Assembly (NCBI RefSeq): GCF_965204935.1
Contig: NZ_CBDBFO010000001.1
DNA length: 64,000 bases
Direction: 5' to 3' (one strand)
Origin: Hoeflea_A sp965204935
GTDB lineage: Bacteria; Pseudomonadota; Alphaproteobacteria; Rhizobiales; Rhizobiaceae
The notes under the pieces are model-generated. The model had not been told where the DNA came from and searched no databases. It saw only the letters and a list, made by a program, of their open reading frames with translations. Each line of letters begins with the position of its first letter. The stretch's first letter is position 1. Positions 9,109 to 17,648 of the stretch are shown one piece after another. The position numbers and the translations under genes were made by a program.

Positions 9109-10503
9109 TTGACAAACAGCCTTTCGACCACAGGCATCAATGAATTGACCCCCGGCCCGGGCGTCGAAACCCCAAGCGGGGACGATGTCAGCAACAGGTT
9201 CGCCGAAGCCGCACTTGAGCGTCACAAGCGCGAGGGCGTGGAACTGGCGGTCAAGGCCCGCTGGATCGCTATGGCGGCCATTGCGATCATGCTTCCGTTC
9301 ATCAACTTCCAGTGGGAGGTTCTCTACTACCACCTCTTCGTCGTCATCTTTGCCCTGATTGGATGGATTCAACTTCGTGTCGCACGTGTCGGCCGCTCGA
9401 GCGCCGAACTTCTGCTCATCTTCTGCGATCTGGCGTTGATGACCATTATCCTCGCCGTACCAAACCCGTTTTCCGACAACAATTGGCCAATGGCCATGCA
9501 ATTTCGCTTCGAGGGCGTCATATATTTTTACGTTCTCCTGGCGGTCGGCACACTCGCCTATTCCTGGCGCACTGTACGTTGGATGGGCACGCTGACGGCG
9601 GGACTGTGGGTCTTGGCACTCGGCATCGCCTGGTTTGCAACGACTGAAGATATCTCCCTGACGGAAGCCGCGCGCGCCGCTTTCTTGCCCGATCAGGAAC
9701 TGGCTGACCTGCTTGATCCGAACAACTTCCTTTATTTTATCCGCGTCCAGGAAATGGTCGTTTTCCTGATCGTCGCTATCACGCTTTCCGTCACGGTGCG
9801 GCGCTATGCGGATTTGCTGATGGGTCACGCGGCGCTCGAACGCGAACGGGCCAACCTTGCCCGCTATTTCTCGCCCAATGTGGTTGAAGAACTGTCCAAC
9901 AACGATGAACCGCTCAAGCAGATCCGTACCCAGGACGTCGCGGTCCTGTTCGTCGACATTGTCGGTTTTACAAAATATGCGGCAAGCCGGGAGTCCGAGG
10001 AAGTCATCACAACACTGCGGGAGTTTCACAAACGCATGGAAAATGAGGTCTTCCGGCACAATGGAACGCTCGACAAATATCTCGGCGACGGGCTGATGGC
10101 GACCTTCGGAACGCCGTTTGCCAGCGACAGGGACGCCATCAACGCCCTGCGCTGCGCCCGGTCAATGATCGCCTCGGTCGCCGAATGGAACGCCGGCAGG
10201 CAGGCCGCAGGCGAACCGCAGATCCAGGCCAGCTTCGGTCTTCACTACGGCCCCGCGGTCCTGGGAGACATCGGCGCCAACCGTCTGGAATTTGCCGTCA
10301 TCGGAAACACCGTCAACGTAGCGAGCCGGGTCGAGGCGCTGACGCGCGGTCTGTCCGTCAGGCTTGCGGCAACCGACGAGCTGCTGCGCCGCGTCCGCGA
10401 CGAGACGAAAGGGGAGGCAAAAGAAGTGTCGGACCTCGTCGCTCATGACGACGTTTCGATACGCGGGCTGAAAAAAAACATTACCGTATGGACACTCGCC
10501 TAG
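9109..10503 (+). CDS. Membrane-bound class III adenylate/guanylate cyclase
   Basis: The protein of about 464 residues has an N-terminal membrane domain with around five to six hydrophobic helices (residues ~40-235) and a C-terminal cyclase catalytic domain (~250-460). Catalytic features are VAVLFVDIVGFTKY (first metal aspartate), LDKYLGDGLMATFGTP (second metal aspartate) and EFAVIGNTVNVASRVEAL (transition-state Asn/Arg). It should make cAMP from ATP at the inner membrane. The TTG at 9109 has a GGAG eight bases upstream; a TTG at 9103 is too close to it. The gene is separated from the permease by 88 bases and is probably its own unit. Confidence 0.9.
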   Translation: MTNSLSTTGINELTPGPGVETPSGDDVSNRFAEAALERHKREGVELAVKARWIAMAAIAIMLPFINFQWEVLYYHLFVVIFALIGWIQLRVARVGRSSAELLLIFCDLALMTIILAVPNPFSDNNWPMAMQFRFEGVIYFYVLLAVGTLAYSWRTVRWMGTLTAGLWVLALGIAWFATTEDISLTEAARAAFLPDQELADLLDPNNFLYFIRVQEMVVFLIVAITLSVTVRRYADLLMGHAALERERANLARYFSPNVVEELSNNDEPLKQIRTQDVAVLFVDIVGFTKYAASRESEEVITTLREFHKRMENEVFRHNGTLDKYLGDGLMATFGTPFASDRDAINALRCARSMIASVAEWNAGRQAAGEPQIQASFGLHYGPAVLGDIGANRLEFAVIGNTVNVASRVEALTRGLSVRLAATDELLRRVRDETKGEAKEVSDLVAHDDVSIRGLKKNITVWTLA

Positions 10504-10594
10504 CGCGAGTGTTGCTTCAGCCTTGCACCAAGCGCATAGCTGCCATGCGCCGCTTTGCCTTGCAAATTGCCCGCAAAGTTAACATATCAACCTG

Positions 10595-10722
10595 AGCCGG
10601 TGAGCACGGATGGACTATTCCTCCCAGTACCATCTTCGCCGGCTGTGTTCCCCTCTGGAGGTTTCGTTTTTAAACCTTCTGATTCTACGGGCCTGAGAGC
10701 AATCTCGAGGCCCGTTTTTTTT
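10595..10722 (+). ncRNA. Probable trans-acting small RNA, AbcR (alpha-r15)-like
   Basis: The gap between the cyclase and msrP has a small-RNA gene layout. There is a promoter-like TTGCAA (10560-10565), a 17-base spacer and CATATC (10583-10588). A transcript of about 125 bases would contain the anti-Shine-Dalgarno-like CCTCCCAGT (10619-10627), a second pyrimidine/GGAGG segment, and a strong terminator. In Sinorhizobium, Agrobacterium and Brucella, AbcR RNAs carry CUCCC-type motifs, repress ABC transporter mRNAs, and lie beside lsrB/vtlR. Here lsrB is 5 kb upstream. The transcript start and identity are inferred. Confidence 0.5.
10688..10722 (+). terminator. Strong intrinsic terminator
   Basis: CGGGCCTGAGA / TCTCGAGGCCCG form an 11-base-pair stem with a one-base bulge, followed by eight T residues. 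It faces the plus strand and would end the candidate small RNA and any cyclase read-through. Confidence 0.9.
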
Positions 10723-10731
10723 GGCTCCTGC

Positions 10732-11703
10732 TCACATGAAGAGCTTTTCGGCGCTCAGGTCCTTGTAAAGATGGGCGACCTGATCGCCATAACCGTTGTA
10801 AATCTGTGTCGGAACAGATTCACCCGTGTGCAGCACCCGCTCCTGTGCCTGGCTCCAGCGCCTGTGCGGCACATCGGGATTAACGTTCGCCCAGAACCCG
10901 TACTCGTTCGGTCCAACGTCCTCCCAGAAGCTCACCGGCCGCGTGTCCGTAAAGGTGATGCGCTTGATCGATTTGATTGACTTGAAACCGTATTTCCACG
11001 GCAGCGCGAGGCGAATGGGTGCACCGAATTGCTTCGCCAGCGGCTTGCCATAGGCACCGGTCACCAGGAATGCGAGGTCATTCCCGGCTTCTTCCATTGT
11101 CACGCCTTCGACATAGGGCCAGGGATACCAGCGCTGTTTCTGGCCGGTCGCGACCTGCGGGTCGAGGAAGGTTTCGAAACGCACGAATTTCGCCGAAGAC
11201 AGTGGCTTGGCCAGTGCAAGAAGATCCGAAAGGGCAAATCCGCTCCACGGAACCGTCATCGACCACGCCTCTACGCAACGGTGCCGGTAAAGCCGCTCTT
11301 CCAGCCCCATCCTGCGTGCCAGATCCTCAAATCCGATGGTGAAAGGCTTTTCGACAAGCCCGTCGATTTCCATGTCCCACGGGTTGGTTTTCAACGCCTG
11401 GGCCGCTTTCCAGATCTGTTTATGCGAGCCGAATTCGTAGAAATTGTTGTACATCAGGTTGATGTCTTCCGGCGTCAGTTCCCTGTCGATCATGTAGGCT
11501 TCATCGCGTTCCGCCGGATAAAGATCCGCCGTCGGATCGTTCGCCGCCAAAGCCCCGCCCGGCCGAAGTGCGACTGCCGCGGCAAGACCAAGCCCCGCCA
11601 TGCCGAGACCCTTGACGATCTGTCTGCGGTTGAGAAAAACGTCCTCCGGTGTGGCCAGGCTTTCACTGATCGCCCAGTCCTTTTGTTTGATGATGCTTGC
11701 CAA
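10732..11703 (-). CDS. msrP: Protein-methionine-sulfoxide reductase catalytic subunit MsrP
   Basis: MsrP is a periplasmic molybdopterin enzyme that repairs oxidised methionines in envelope proteins, with electrons from the membrane haem protein MsrQ. The 323-residue product has a twin-arginine signal (NRRQIVKGLGMAGLGLAAAV), the molybdenum-ligand cysteine in YRHRCVEAWSMTVPWSGF, and KYGFKSIKSIKRI / GFWANVNPDVPHRRWSQA at the C-terminus. The start is a TTG at 11703 with GGAGG seven bases upstream, giving the family's usual length; longer readings are unlikely. No msrQ is adjacent in this window. Confidence 0.94.
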   Translation of the reverse strand: MASIIKQKDWAISESLATPEDVFLNRRQIVKGLGMAGLGLAAAVALRPGGALAANDPTADLYPAERDEAYMIDRELTPEDINLMYNNFYEFGSHKQIWKAAQALKTNPWDMEIDGLVEKPFTIGFEDLARRMGLEERLYRHRCVEAWSMTVPWSGFALSDLLALAKPLSSAKFVRFETFLDPQVATGQKQRWYPWPYVEGVTMEEAGNDLAFLVTGAYGKPLAKQFGAPIRLALPWKYGFKSIKSIKRITFTDTRPVSFWEDVGPNEYGFWANVNPDVPHRRWSQAQERVLHTGESVPTQIYNGYGDQVAHLYKDLSAEKLFM

Positions 11704-11835
11704 AATCCGTCCTCCGATCCCAACCCTGCATAGTGCCCGCGACACGGTCCGCGCTGGCAAAAACCATAAGTCGGCATCCCGTCCGCACAACTCATAGATT
11801 TTCACAATCTGGTGTGCCGTCAGCGGCATGTGGAC

Positions 11836-11866
11836 AAAAAAGCCGGCCTGAGGGCCGGCTTTAGTA
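11836..11866 (-). terminator. Intrinsic terminator after the YCII gene
   Basis: On the minus strand, AAAGCCGGCC CTCA GGCCGGCTTTTTT forms a 10-bp perfect stem with a T-run, about 40 bases downstream of the YCII gene. It separates that gene from msrP. Confidence 0.85.
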
Positions 11867-11903
11867 AATCATGGCGCATAATTCAGCGCGCACGCGAAGA
11901 CGG

Positions 11904-12215
11904 TTACATTTCCATCGCCTCAGCGACTTCGACGTTTCCCCCGCCCTCGAGGATCGGACATCCCTTGGCCATGTCCACCGCCGCGTCGATCGTATCGGCG
12001 CTGACAATCGAATAGCCGGATAGCGGATTCGCACCCCCGCCATCCGTCACGCCACCGGCGGCCACCGTCTTTGACGCACCGACCGGCGCACCGCCATCTA
12101 CGACGGCAGAGCCCATCGTTTCGAACCAGGCGTTCCAGGCGGCCATGACCTTGGCGCCTTCTTCCGGCGATTCCGGCGGTTTGCCGCCGTGATAGGCAAA
12201 TACGAAATTCGGCAT
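11904..12215 (-). CDS. YCII-related domain protein
   Basis: The 103-residue protein (MPNFVFAYHGG...) has the dimeric alpha+beta barrel character of YCII/DGPF proteins: an N-terminal FVFAYHGG strand, KVMAAWNAWFETMGSAVVDGGAPV, and a C-terminal LSGYSIVSADTIDAAVDMAKGCPIL (the active-site-like segment). These proteins are linked to ring-cleaving chemistry or fused to sigma factors, but function here is unknown. ATG 12215 is chosen because GGAGG lies seven bases upstream. It is followed by its own terminator, so it is a single-gene unit. Confidence 0.8.
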   Translation of the reverse strand: MPNFVFAYHGGKPPESPEEGAKVMAAWNAWFETMGSAVVDGGAPVGASKTVAAGGVTDGGGANPLSGYSIVSADTIDAAVDMAKGCPILEGGGNVEVAEAMEM

Positions 12216-12353
12216 GCCACTTCCTCCCATCGAGCGATTTTAGATTAACAGTACAGTTATTTAACATAAAAGTTATATAAATCGGCTGTCAATGCATCAT
12301 GCCCGCGGCCTGAAAAAGGCGCGTACGCAGGAGGGTGCTGTCAAAAACTCTGT

Positions 12354-13556
12354 TCACACGCAGGCGGCACAGAACCTCTGGATCCGCTTGCAGGCCTCTT
12401 CGAGCAGCGCCTCGGAAGTTGCGTAGGAGATGCGGAAATTCGGCCCCAGACCGAAGGCCGATCCGTGCACGACGGCAACGCCCTCGGTTTCGAGCAGTTC
12501 GGTGACGAAATCCTCGTCCGTCTCGATTGTTTTTCCCGACGGGGCGGTCTTGCCGATCAGCCCGGCACAGGACGGGTAGACATAAAACGCCCCCTCGGGC
12601 GTCGGGCAGGAAATACCGGATGCCTGATTGAGCATCGAAACCACCAGATCGCGGCGCCCTTCGAAGATCGACTTGTTTCTTTGAATGAAATCCTGTGGGC
12701 CCGTCAGCGCCTCGAGCGCGGCCCATTGGGCAATGGAGTTCGTGCCGGATGTCTGCTGGCCCTGGATCATGTCCATTGCCTTGATGATTTCGATTGGCCC
12801 GCCCGCATAGCCGATGCGCCATCCGGTCATGGCATAGGCTTTCGAGACACCGTTCATTGTCAGCGTGCGGTCGTAAAGCCGAGGTTCGACCTGCGCCGGT
12901 GTCTTGAAGACAAAATCGCCATAGGTGAGATGTTCATACATGTCATCGGTCAGGATCCACACATGCGGATGGCGCAACAACACATCGGTGATTGCCCGCA
13001 ACTCGTCCTCGGAATAGGCGGCGCCGGACGGGTTCGACGGCGAATTGAAGATCAGCCACTTTGTCTTCGGTGTGATGGCAGCCTCCAGCGCCTCGGCCGT
13101 CAGCTTGAAGCCGTTCTCCAACTGCGTTTCCGCATAGACTGACGTCCCGCCGCAAATGGCCACCATTTCCGGATAGCTGACCCAGTAGGGCGCCGGGATA
13201 ATCACCTCGTCCCCCGAATTGAGCGTTGCCATCAAGGCATTGAAAAGGATCTGCTTGCCGCCGGTACCGACGATGACCTGCTCGGGCGCATAGTCGAGCC
13301 CGTTCTCGCGCCGGAATTTTTCGGAGATCGCCTTGCGAAGCTCGGGAATGCCGGACACCGGCGTATATTTGGTCTCGCCGCGCCGGATCGCATCGATCGC
13401 TGCCTCCTTGATATTGTCGGGCGTATCGAAATCCGGTTCACCCGCACCGAGGCCGATGACGTCACGGCCCTTGGCTTTCAGTTCGCGGGCCTTTTGCGAA
13501 ACTGCGATCGTGGCGGACGGCTTCACGCGTGACAGCGCATCGGCAAGAAATGCCAT
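12354..13556 (-). CDS. aatA: Aspartate aminotransferase (class I, subgroup Ib)
   Basis: The 400-residue PLP enzyme moves the amino group between aspartate/oxaloacetate and glutamate/2-oxoglutarate in the cytoplasm. It has the substrate-binding N-terminus (VIGLGAGEPDFDTPDNIKEA), the PLP-phosphate loop GTGGKQILFNAL, the NSPSNPSGAAYS segment with the PLP-contacting asparagine, the Schiff-base lysine in MNGVSKAYAMTGWRIGY, and the carboxylate-binding arginine in GPNFRISYATS. Length and start (MAFLADALSRVKPS) match rhizobial AatA. It is divergent from the EAL gene. Confidence 0.95.
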   Translation of the reverse strand: MAFLADALSRVKPSATIAVSQKARELKAKGRDVIGLGAGEPDFDTPDNIKEAAIDAIRRGETKYTPVSGIPELRKAISEKFRRENGLDYAPEQVIVGTGGKQILFNALMATLNSGDEVIIPAPYWVSYPEMVAICGGTSVYAETQLENGFKLTAEALEAAITPKTKWLIFNSPSNPSGAAYSEDELRAITDVLLRHPHVWILTDDMYEHLTYGDFVFKTPAQVEPRLYDRTLTMNGVSKAYAMTGWRIGYAGGPIEIIKAMDMIQGQQTSGTNSIAQWAALEALTGPQDFIQRNKSIFEGRRDLVVSMLNQASGISCPTPEGAFYVYPSCAGLIGKTAPSGKTIETDEDFVTELLETEGVAVVHGSAFGLGPNFRISYATSEALLEEACKRIQRFCAACV

Positions 13557-13706
13557 TTCGGTGTACTCCAGCTCAAATGGTCAGGCGCGTCGGGAACAAA
13601 TCCCGGATCGTGTATAATCCTATGTCGAATCAGGGCGGGAAGTTCAAGCCGGGCGCGAGCGTCTTTCGCGATCCAACCCGACAGGAGATGACCTCTGGAA
13701 ACTGCA

Positions 13707-14513
13707 ATGGCCGAATTCAATGGCAGCGGCCGGATCCTGTCGGCAGCCGATGGCACCTGCACCGGCTCTTTTGGGCCCTTTGTTCTCAAAACGGCGCTTC
13801 AGCCGATCTTTGGCCGCGATCGCTCTGGCGCATTGATCCTGTTCGCCACCGAGGGCCTTTTGCGGGTGTACCTGAATGACCGTCCGTTCGGCACAGGCGA
13901 TTTCTTCGCGCGTATCGGCTCGGCCGAGCGCCTGGCAATTGACGTTCTGTGCCGGCAGATGCACCTCGTTAACGCATCCGCTGAGCCGTCGGACGGCGCG
14001 ATGCTGTTTCTCAATTTCGATCCCAGCATCTACGCCAGCAACAGGCAGATCGCTGCGGCGGTCAATCGGCTGAAGGCCGAAGTCCGAGACAGCACCTACT
14101 CTACCCGCCGCATCGTTTGCGAAATGACCGAACAGCCGGCCCTGTCGCCGGCTCGCATGCGCTATCTGATCGAGAGCCTCAGGGAAGCTGGTTTCAGGAT
14201 CGCAGTCGATGATTTTGGAGCCGAGTCGTCGGACTTGGTCCGCGTTGACCGAATCCGCCCGGACTACATCAAGCTTGACGCAAAATGGGTGACGCGGCTG
14301 ATGGAAAGTCAAAGCGGCTTTTCTGCGCTGAAGGATGCCGTGGCGCGTTTCCGAAAGGGTGGAGCAAAAATCGTCATCGAGGGCCTGGAGAAGGACTTTC
14401 AGGTCGATCTTGCATGGGGCGCCGGCGCTGATCTTGTCCAGGGCTATGCACTCGCCCGCCCGCAACTGACGCCAACGGATTTCTGGCAGCTCTATCAGCG
14501 TGGCGCCGCCTGA
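13707..14513 (+). CDS. EAL-domain protein, probable cyclic-di-GMP phosphodiesterase
   Basis: The 268-residue protein is essentially a lone EAL domain. The usual EALLR reads EGLLR, but the residues for metal and substrate binding appear present: glutamate in ATEGL, asparagine in LFLNFDP, glutamate in VCEMTE, the aspartate pair in IAVDDFGAES, lysine in YIKLDAKW, glutamate in IVIEGLE, and glutamine in VQGYALARP. It therefore could hydrolyse cyclic di-GMP, though the alanine-to-glycine change in the signature leaves activity unproven. No signal peptide or sensor domain is seen. It diverges from aatA. Confidence 0.85.
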   Translation: MAEFNGSGRILSAADGTCTGSFGPFVLKTALQPIFGRDRSGALILFATEGLLRVYLNDRPFGTGDFFARIGSAERLAIDVLCRQMHLVNASAEPSDGAMLFLNFDPSIYASNRQIAAAVNRLKAEVRDSTYSTRRIVCEMTEQPALSPARMRYLIESLREAGFRIAVDDFGAESSDLVRVDRIRPDYIKLDAKWVTRLMESQSGFSALKDAVARFRKGGAKIVIEGLEKDFQVDLAWGAGADLVQGYALARPQLTPTDFWQLYQRGAA

Positions 14514-14756
14514 AAATCCTTGAGCGGCGAAGCTGTGCCACCTTACGGCGAATTCCTGCCTGCCACACTTTAAACACGACAAATGTCCGTGTCTGCCAAA
14601 TTTCCGTCGCTCTCGCGTCGATTTCAGCCTGTTTGCTTCAACCACCGGCTGGACCGGCACCGACGCGTCGCGGGCACCGCTGTCACCCACCCCACGACAG
14701 GCAGCAAGGGCCCGCGGCGCGTTACCGGACTGGCGATGTGGATCGGAGGGCAGATC

Positions 14757-15026
14757 ATGAAACTCGACGCGGATTATCTGGACCGGCACCGTGAAACGAT
14801 GCGCGCACGCTGGAGGATCAAGATGGCTGCTCTTGCGGTGTTCGCCTCCATTGTCATGCTCGGCGATCTGGTGGTCGAGGCAAAACCGCTCGACCCGGCA
14901 GAACCGGCGGGCGCCACCTGCCGGCAGGCCGCAGGATCCGATCACACCACACATGCACGGGGATGCGACGAGGCCGGCCCGGACTTTATTTCGGCGGATT
15001 TGGCCCTATCTTCTCGGCAACGATAG
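14757..15026 (+). CDS. Small single-pass membrane protein of unknown function
   Basis: The 89-residue frame starts at ATG 14757 with GGAGGG 6-11 bases upstream, the best ribosome site in the 540-base gap after the EAL gene. The product has a basic N-terminus (YLDRHRETMRARWRIKM), one hydrophobic helix (AALAVFASIVMLGDLVVEA), and a hydrophilic tail with two cysteines. I do not recognise a family. It lies just upstream of the sugar dehydrogenase and ends 30 bases before it, so the two may be cotranscribed. Confidence 0.55.
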   Translation: MKLDADYLDRHRETMRARWRIKMAALAVFASIVMLGDLVVEAKPLDPAEPAGATCRQAAGSDHTTHARGCDEAGPDFISADLALSSRQR

Positions 15027-15055
15027 CGCCACTTGAATCGGACGAGGCAACGTAC

Positions 15056-16249
15056 ATGGACAAGTTTGGTCTGGCCGCGGTCGCCGCCGCGGCCCTTGCT
15101 TTAAGCGCAGCTTCCGCCATTGCTGCGGACAATTACGCCACGCAAAAAGTCGGAATCAATGTCGAGACCGTCGCAACCGGCCTGGAGCATCCCTGGGGCA
15201 TAGCGGTTCTGCCAGATGGTGCCTTTCTGGTGACAGAGCGGGATGGCCGCATGCGGCTGGTCAAGGACGGTGACCTCTCGCAGCCGGTTTCCGGTTTGCC
15301 AAATATCGCCGTGGGCGGTCAGGGCGGCCTGCTTGATGTGGCGCTGTCCAACGATTTTGAACAGAGCGGCATCATCTACTTTACCTATTCCGAGCCCGGC
15401 CAGGGAGGCGCCGGCACCGCCTTGACCAGGGCAAAACTCGTTCGGAACGGCATGCAGGCGCGGCTGGAGGACGTCAAAGTGCTGTTTTCCATGGATCGCA
15501 AGTCGCGCGGCGGCCGGCACTTCGGCTCACGCATCGCCATTGCCGATGATGACAGCCTGTTTTTCACCATCGGTGACCGTGGCGATGCTGACCGTGCCCA
15601 GGACCCGATGGATCATGCCGGTGCGGTGCTGCGCATCAATCCGGACGGCTCGATACCTGCCGATAATCCCTATGCGAACGCCGACAACGCCAAGCCTGAG
15701 CTTTGGTCGAAGGGACACCGCAACGCGCAGGGGCTGGACTTCGACAGCAAGACCAACGTGCTTTACGCCGTCGAGCACGGCGCCCGCGGCGGCGATGAAA
15801 TCAATCGTCCGGAGCCTGGTCTCAACTATGGCTGGCCGGTGATCTCCTATGGCCGGCATTATTCGGGCGGCAAGATCGGCATTGGCACGGAGGCGACCGG
15901 TTACCAGCAACCAATTCATTATTGGGACCCGTCGATCGCGCCCGGAGGCATGACTGTCTATCGCGGAGAGATGTTCCCGGAATGGGACGGCGATTTGTTC
16001 GTGACGGCACTGAAGGACAGGATGCTTGTGCGCCTCGACAGGGACAATGCCGGCAACATCACGGGTGAAGAACGCCTGTTGCAGGGGCGCTACGGGCGCA
16101 TGCGCGACGTGATTGCCGCACCCGACGGTTCACTCCTGGTCCTGACAGACGAACCTGACGGCGTTATCCTGCGCATTTCACCAGCAATTCTAATTTTGGC
16201 TCATTTTTGGGTCTCAGATGAATTTGAGCTGATTTTCAGGAGGGTTTAG
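15056..16249 (+). CDS. PQQ-dependent aldose sugar dehydrogenase family protein, tail altered by an insertion sequence
   Basis: The product is exported by a Sec signal (MDKFGLAAVAAAALALSAAS AIAAD) and has the six-bladed beta-propeller of the glucose/sorbosone dehydrogenase family (GLEHPWGIAVLPDGAFLVTE, GGQGGLLDVALS, FTIGDRGDADRAQD, ELWSKGHRNAQGLDF, YAVEHGARGGDEIN, YGWPVISYGRHYSG). Such enzymes oxidise aldoses in the periplasm with PQQ. The last 22 or so residues after VILRIS are encoded by the inserted element. Removing the element and one target copy restores RISRQ-stop, so only two native residues were replaced and the propeller is intact. Activity may survive. Confidence 0.88.
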   Translation: MDKFGLAAVAAAALALSAASAIAADNYATQKVGINVETVATGLEHPWGIAVLPDGAFLVTERDGRMRLVKDGDLSQPVSGLPNIAVGGQGGLLDVALSNDFEQSGIIYFTYSEPGQGGAGTALTRAKLVRNGMQARLEDVKVLFSMDRKSRGGRHFGSRIAIADDDSLFFTIGDRGDADRAQDPMDHAGAVLRINPDGSIPADNPYANADNAKPELWSKGHRNAQGLDFDSKTNVLYAVEHGARGGDEINRPEPGLNYGWPVISYGRHYSGGKIGIGTEATGYQQPIHYWDPSIAPGGMTVYRGEMFPEWDGDLFVTALKDRMLVRLDRDNAGNITGEERLLQGRYGRMRDVIAAPDGSLLVLTDEPDGVILRISPAILILAHFWVSDEFELIFRRV

Positions 16250-17620
16250 GTTGCTTCCGGGCTGACTTGACGGTCGGTGGTGGCTCACCATCGACAAGTG
16301 TTCGTATGAGTGCACCCCAATCCGGGAAGATCAAGTAGCAAACAATCGTGCGGATGTGATCGAAGAACCGATACCGCGCCGCTAAAACACTGCGGGCTTT
16401 CTTCCAGAGCGCTTCGAGTACATCACAAACTGTATGCATGGCGAAGGCGAGCAGATTGAGCGTCGCCAGCACAGATGCCAGATAATTGTCGCCATGCCCA
16501 AAGTTGTGCTCCAGATTGTATCCCCGGGTTTTCAGAACATTGAAGGTCTCATTTTCAATCTTCCACCGTGCGCGTCCGCAAGCGGCAAGGTCCCCGACAT
16601 TGGTCTCATCGACAGCGATGTTGGTCACAAAGCTGTTGCGATATGTGGTCTTCCCTTTGGTGTTGATAATCTCGATTTCGAACCAGTTGACGTGGGTCGC
16701 GTCCTTGCCATCGCGCAGGGGTACATCATTCAGCCAGCGATAGATGTGGGTGGCAGCCTTGCGACCCTTTTTGATACGACGGCGCTTTGTCGAGTTGATC
16801 TCGGCACCGTCCAGCCACTCGTACAACGTCTTATGGGACAAGGACTTGGCAGTCAGAATGAAGTCGCCGCCAACCGACTGAATCGTATCAACAATCGGCT
16901 GATTAGCATACAGGTCATCGCCAAGATAAACTGGCTTTAGCGAAGCGTAACGTTTCCCATTGGCGGCAAGCCAGCGTTTGACGGCATTCCTTTCACAATC
17001 CTGTTTCGCATGACCGTCCTGCGGGCTAATAAATTCCGGCTGCAGCGGTATCGCTCGGCTGTCACCCGGGACGACGACCGCGGCGGAAACCATGGTGTGA
17101 AAATACTCGGTGCCGCCATCATTGCGCTTGCGATGAGAACAATTCCGGCAATGCAACTTGCGGCTACAGAAATATTCTGTGCCATCAAGTGCAATCAGCA
17201 CGCGACCATCCAGACATCGGAAAGGCTCCAAACCGTTATGGCTTTTCAGATGGTCAACAAGGTTATCAAACTGCCCAAAGAGATGCTGCGGTTCAGCCTC
17301 ATCAAGCATCGAGCGGATATGATTATCGCTCGGAAGCTTCTTGATTCCGAACAACGTCTGACAGTTCGAGCAACCGTTACCCGCTTGCATCTCGCGCTGA
17401 TGCGACAGGAACGACGGAGACTGCATGAAAAATATCGAAAACGCCGACAGGCCGATATCTGCCATCGTGTAACTCGTGTTTGGGCCAACCCGTCGGTCAG
17501 GCAAGTTCGCGCAGCACGATCTGAGCGAGCCAATGAGGGAATCCAAGTGTAACACGCAACAAACGAATCATAGATCGAGCGATTTGAGAATCCCAAAAAT
17601 CCCAAAATTAGAATTGCTGG
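16181..17620 (-). mobile_element. Insertion sequence, 1,440 bp, with terminal inverted repeats and a 7-bp target duplication
   Basis: The ends are perfect 19-base inverted repeats (CCAGCAATTCTAATTTTGG at 16181-16199 and its complement at 17602-17620), with imperfect similarity continuing inward. The flanks are direct repeats CATTTCA (16174-16180 and 17621-17627). The single transposase gene is on the minus strand. Clean ends and an open transposase frame suggest a recent, possibly active copy. Confidence 0.95.
16236..17555 (-). CDS. DDE transposase of the insertion sequence (IS4-superfamily/ISNCY-like)
   Basis: The 439-residue protein has DDE transposase features: LIALDGTEYFCSRKLHCRNC with the first aspartate and a metal-binding-like CRNC, PEFISPQDGHAKQDCER, VYLGDDLYANQPIVDTIQ with the second aspartate, and RARWKIENETFNVLKTRGYN with the YREK-like glutamate region. 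This arrangement reminds me of ISNCY elements related to ISDol1; the exact family is not certain. No promoter or frameshift problem is seen. It lies wholly between the two terminal repeats. Confidence 0.88.
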   Translation of the reverse strand: MLHLDSLIGSLRSCCANLPDRRVGPNTSYTMADIGLSAFSIFFMQSPSFLSHQREMQAGNGCSNCQTLFGIKKLPSDNHIRSMLDEAEPQHLFGQFDNLVDHLKSHNGLEPFRCLDGRVLIALDGTEYFCSRKLHCRNCSHRKRNDGGTEYFHTMVSAAVVVPGDSRAIPLQPEFISPQDGHAKQDCERNAVKRWLAANGKRYASLKPVYLGDDLYANQPIVDTIQSVGGDFILTAKSLSHKTLYEWLDGAEINSTKRRRIKKGRKAATHIYRWLNDVPLRDGKDATHVNWFEIEIINTKGKTTYRNSFVTNIAVDETNVGDLAACGRARWKIENETFNVLKTRGYNLEHNFGHGDNYLASVLATLNLLAFAMHTVCDVLEALWKKARSVLAARYRFFDHIRTIVCYLIFPDWGALIRTLVDGEPPPTVKSARKQPKPS

Positions 17621-17648
17621 CATTTCACGTCAGTAATCGGGGCTCGTT

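Noticed and set aside
13644..14954. A 436-codon minus-strand frame
   Set aside because: Antisense to the EAL gene; no domain or ribosome site.
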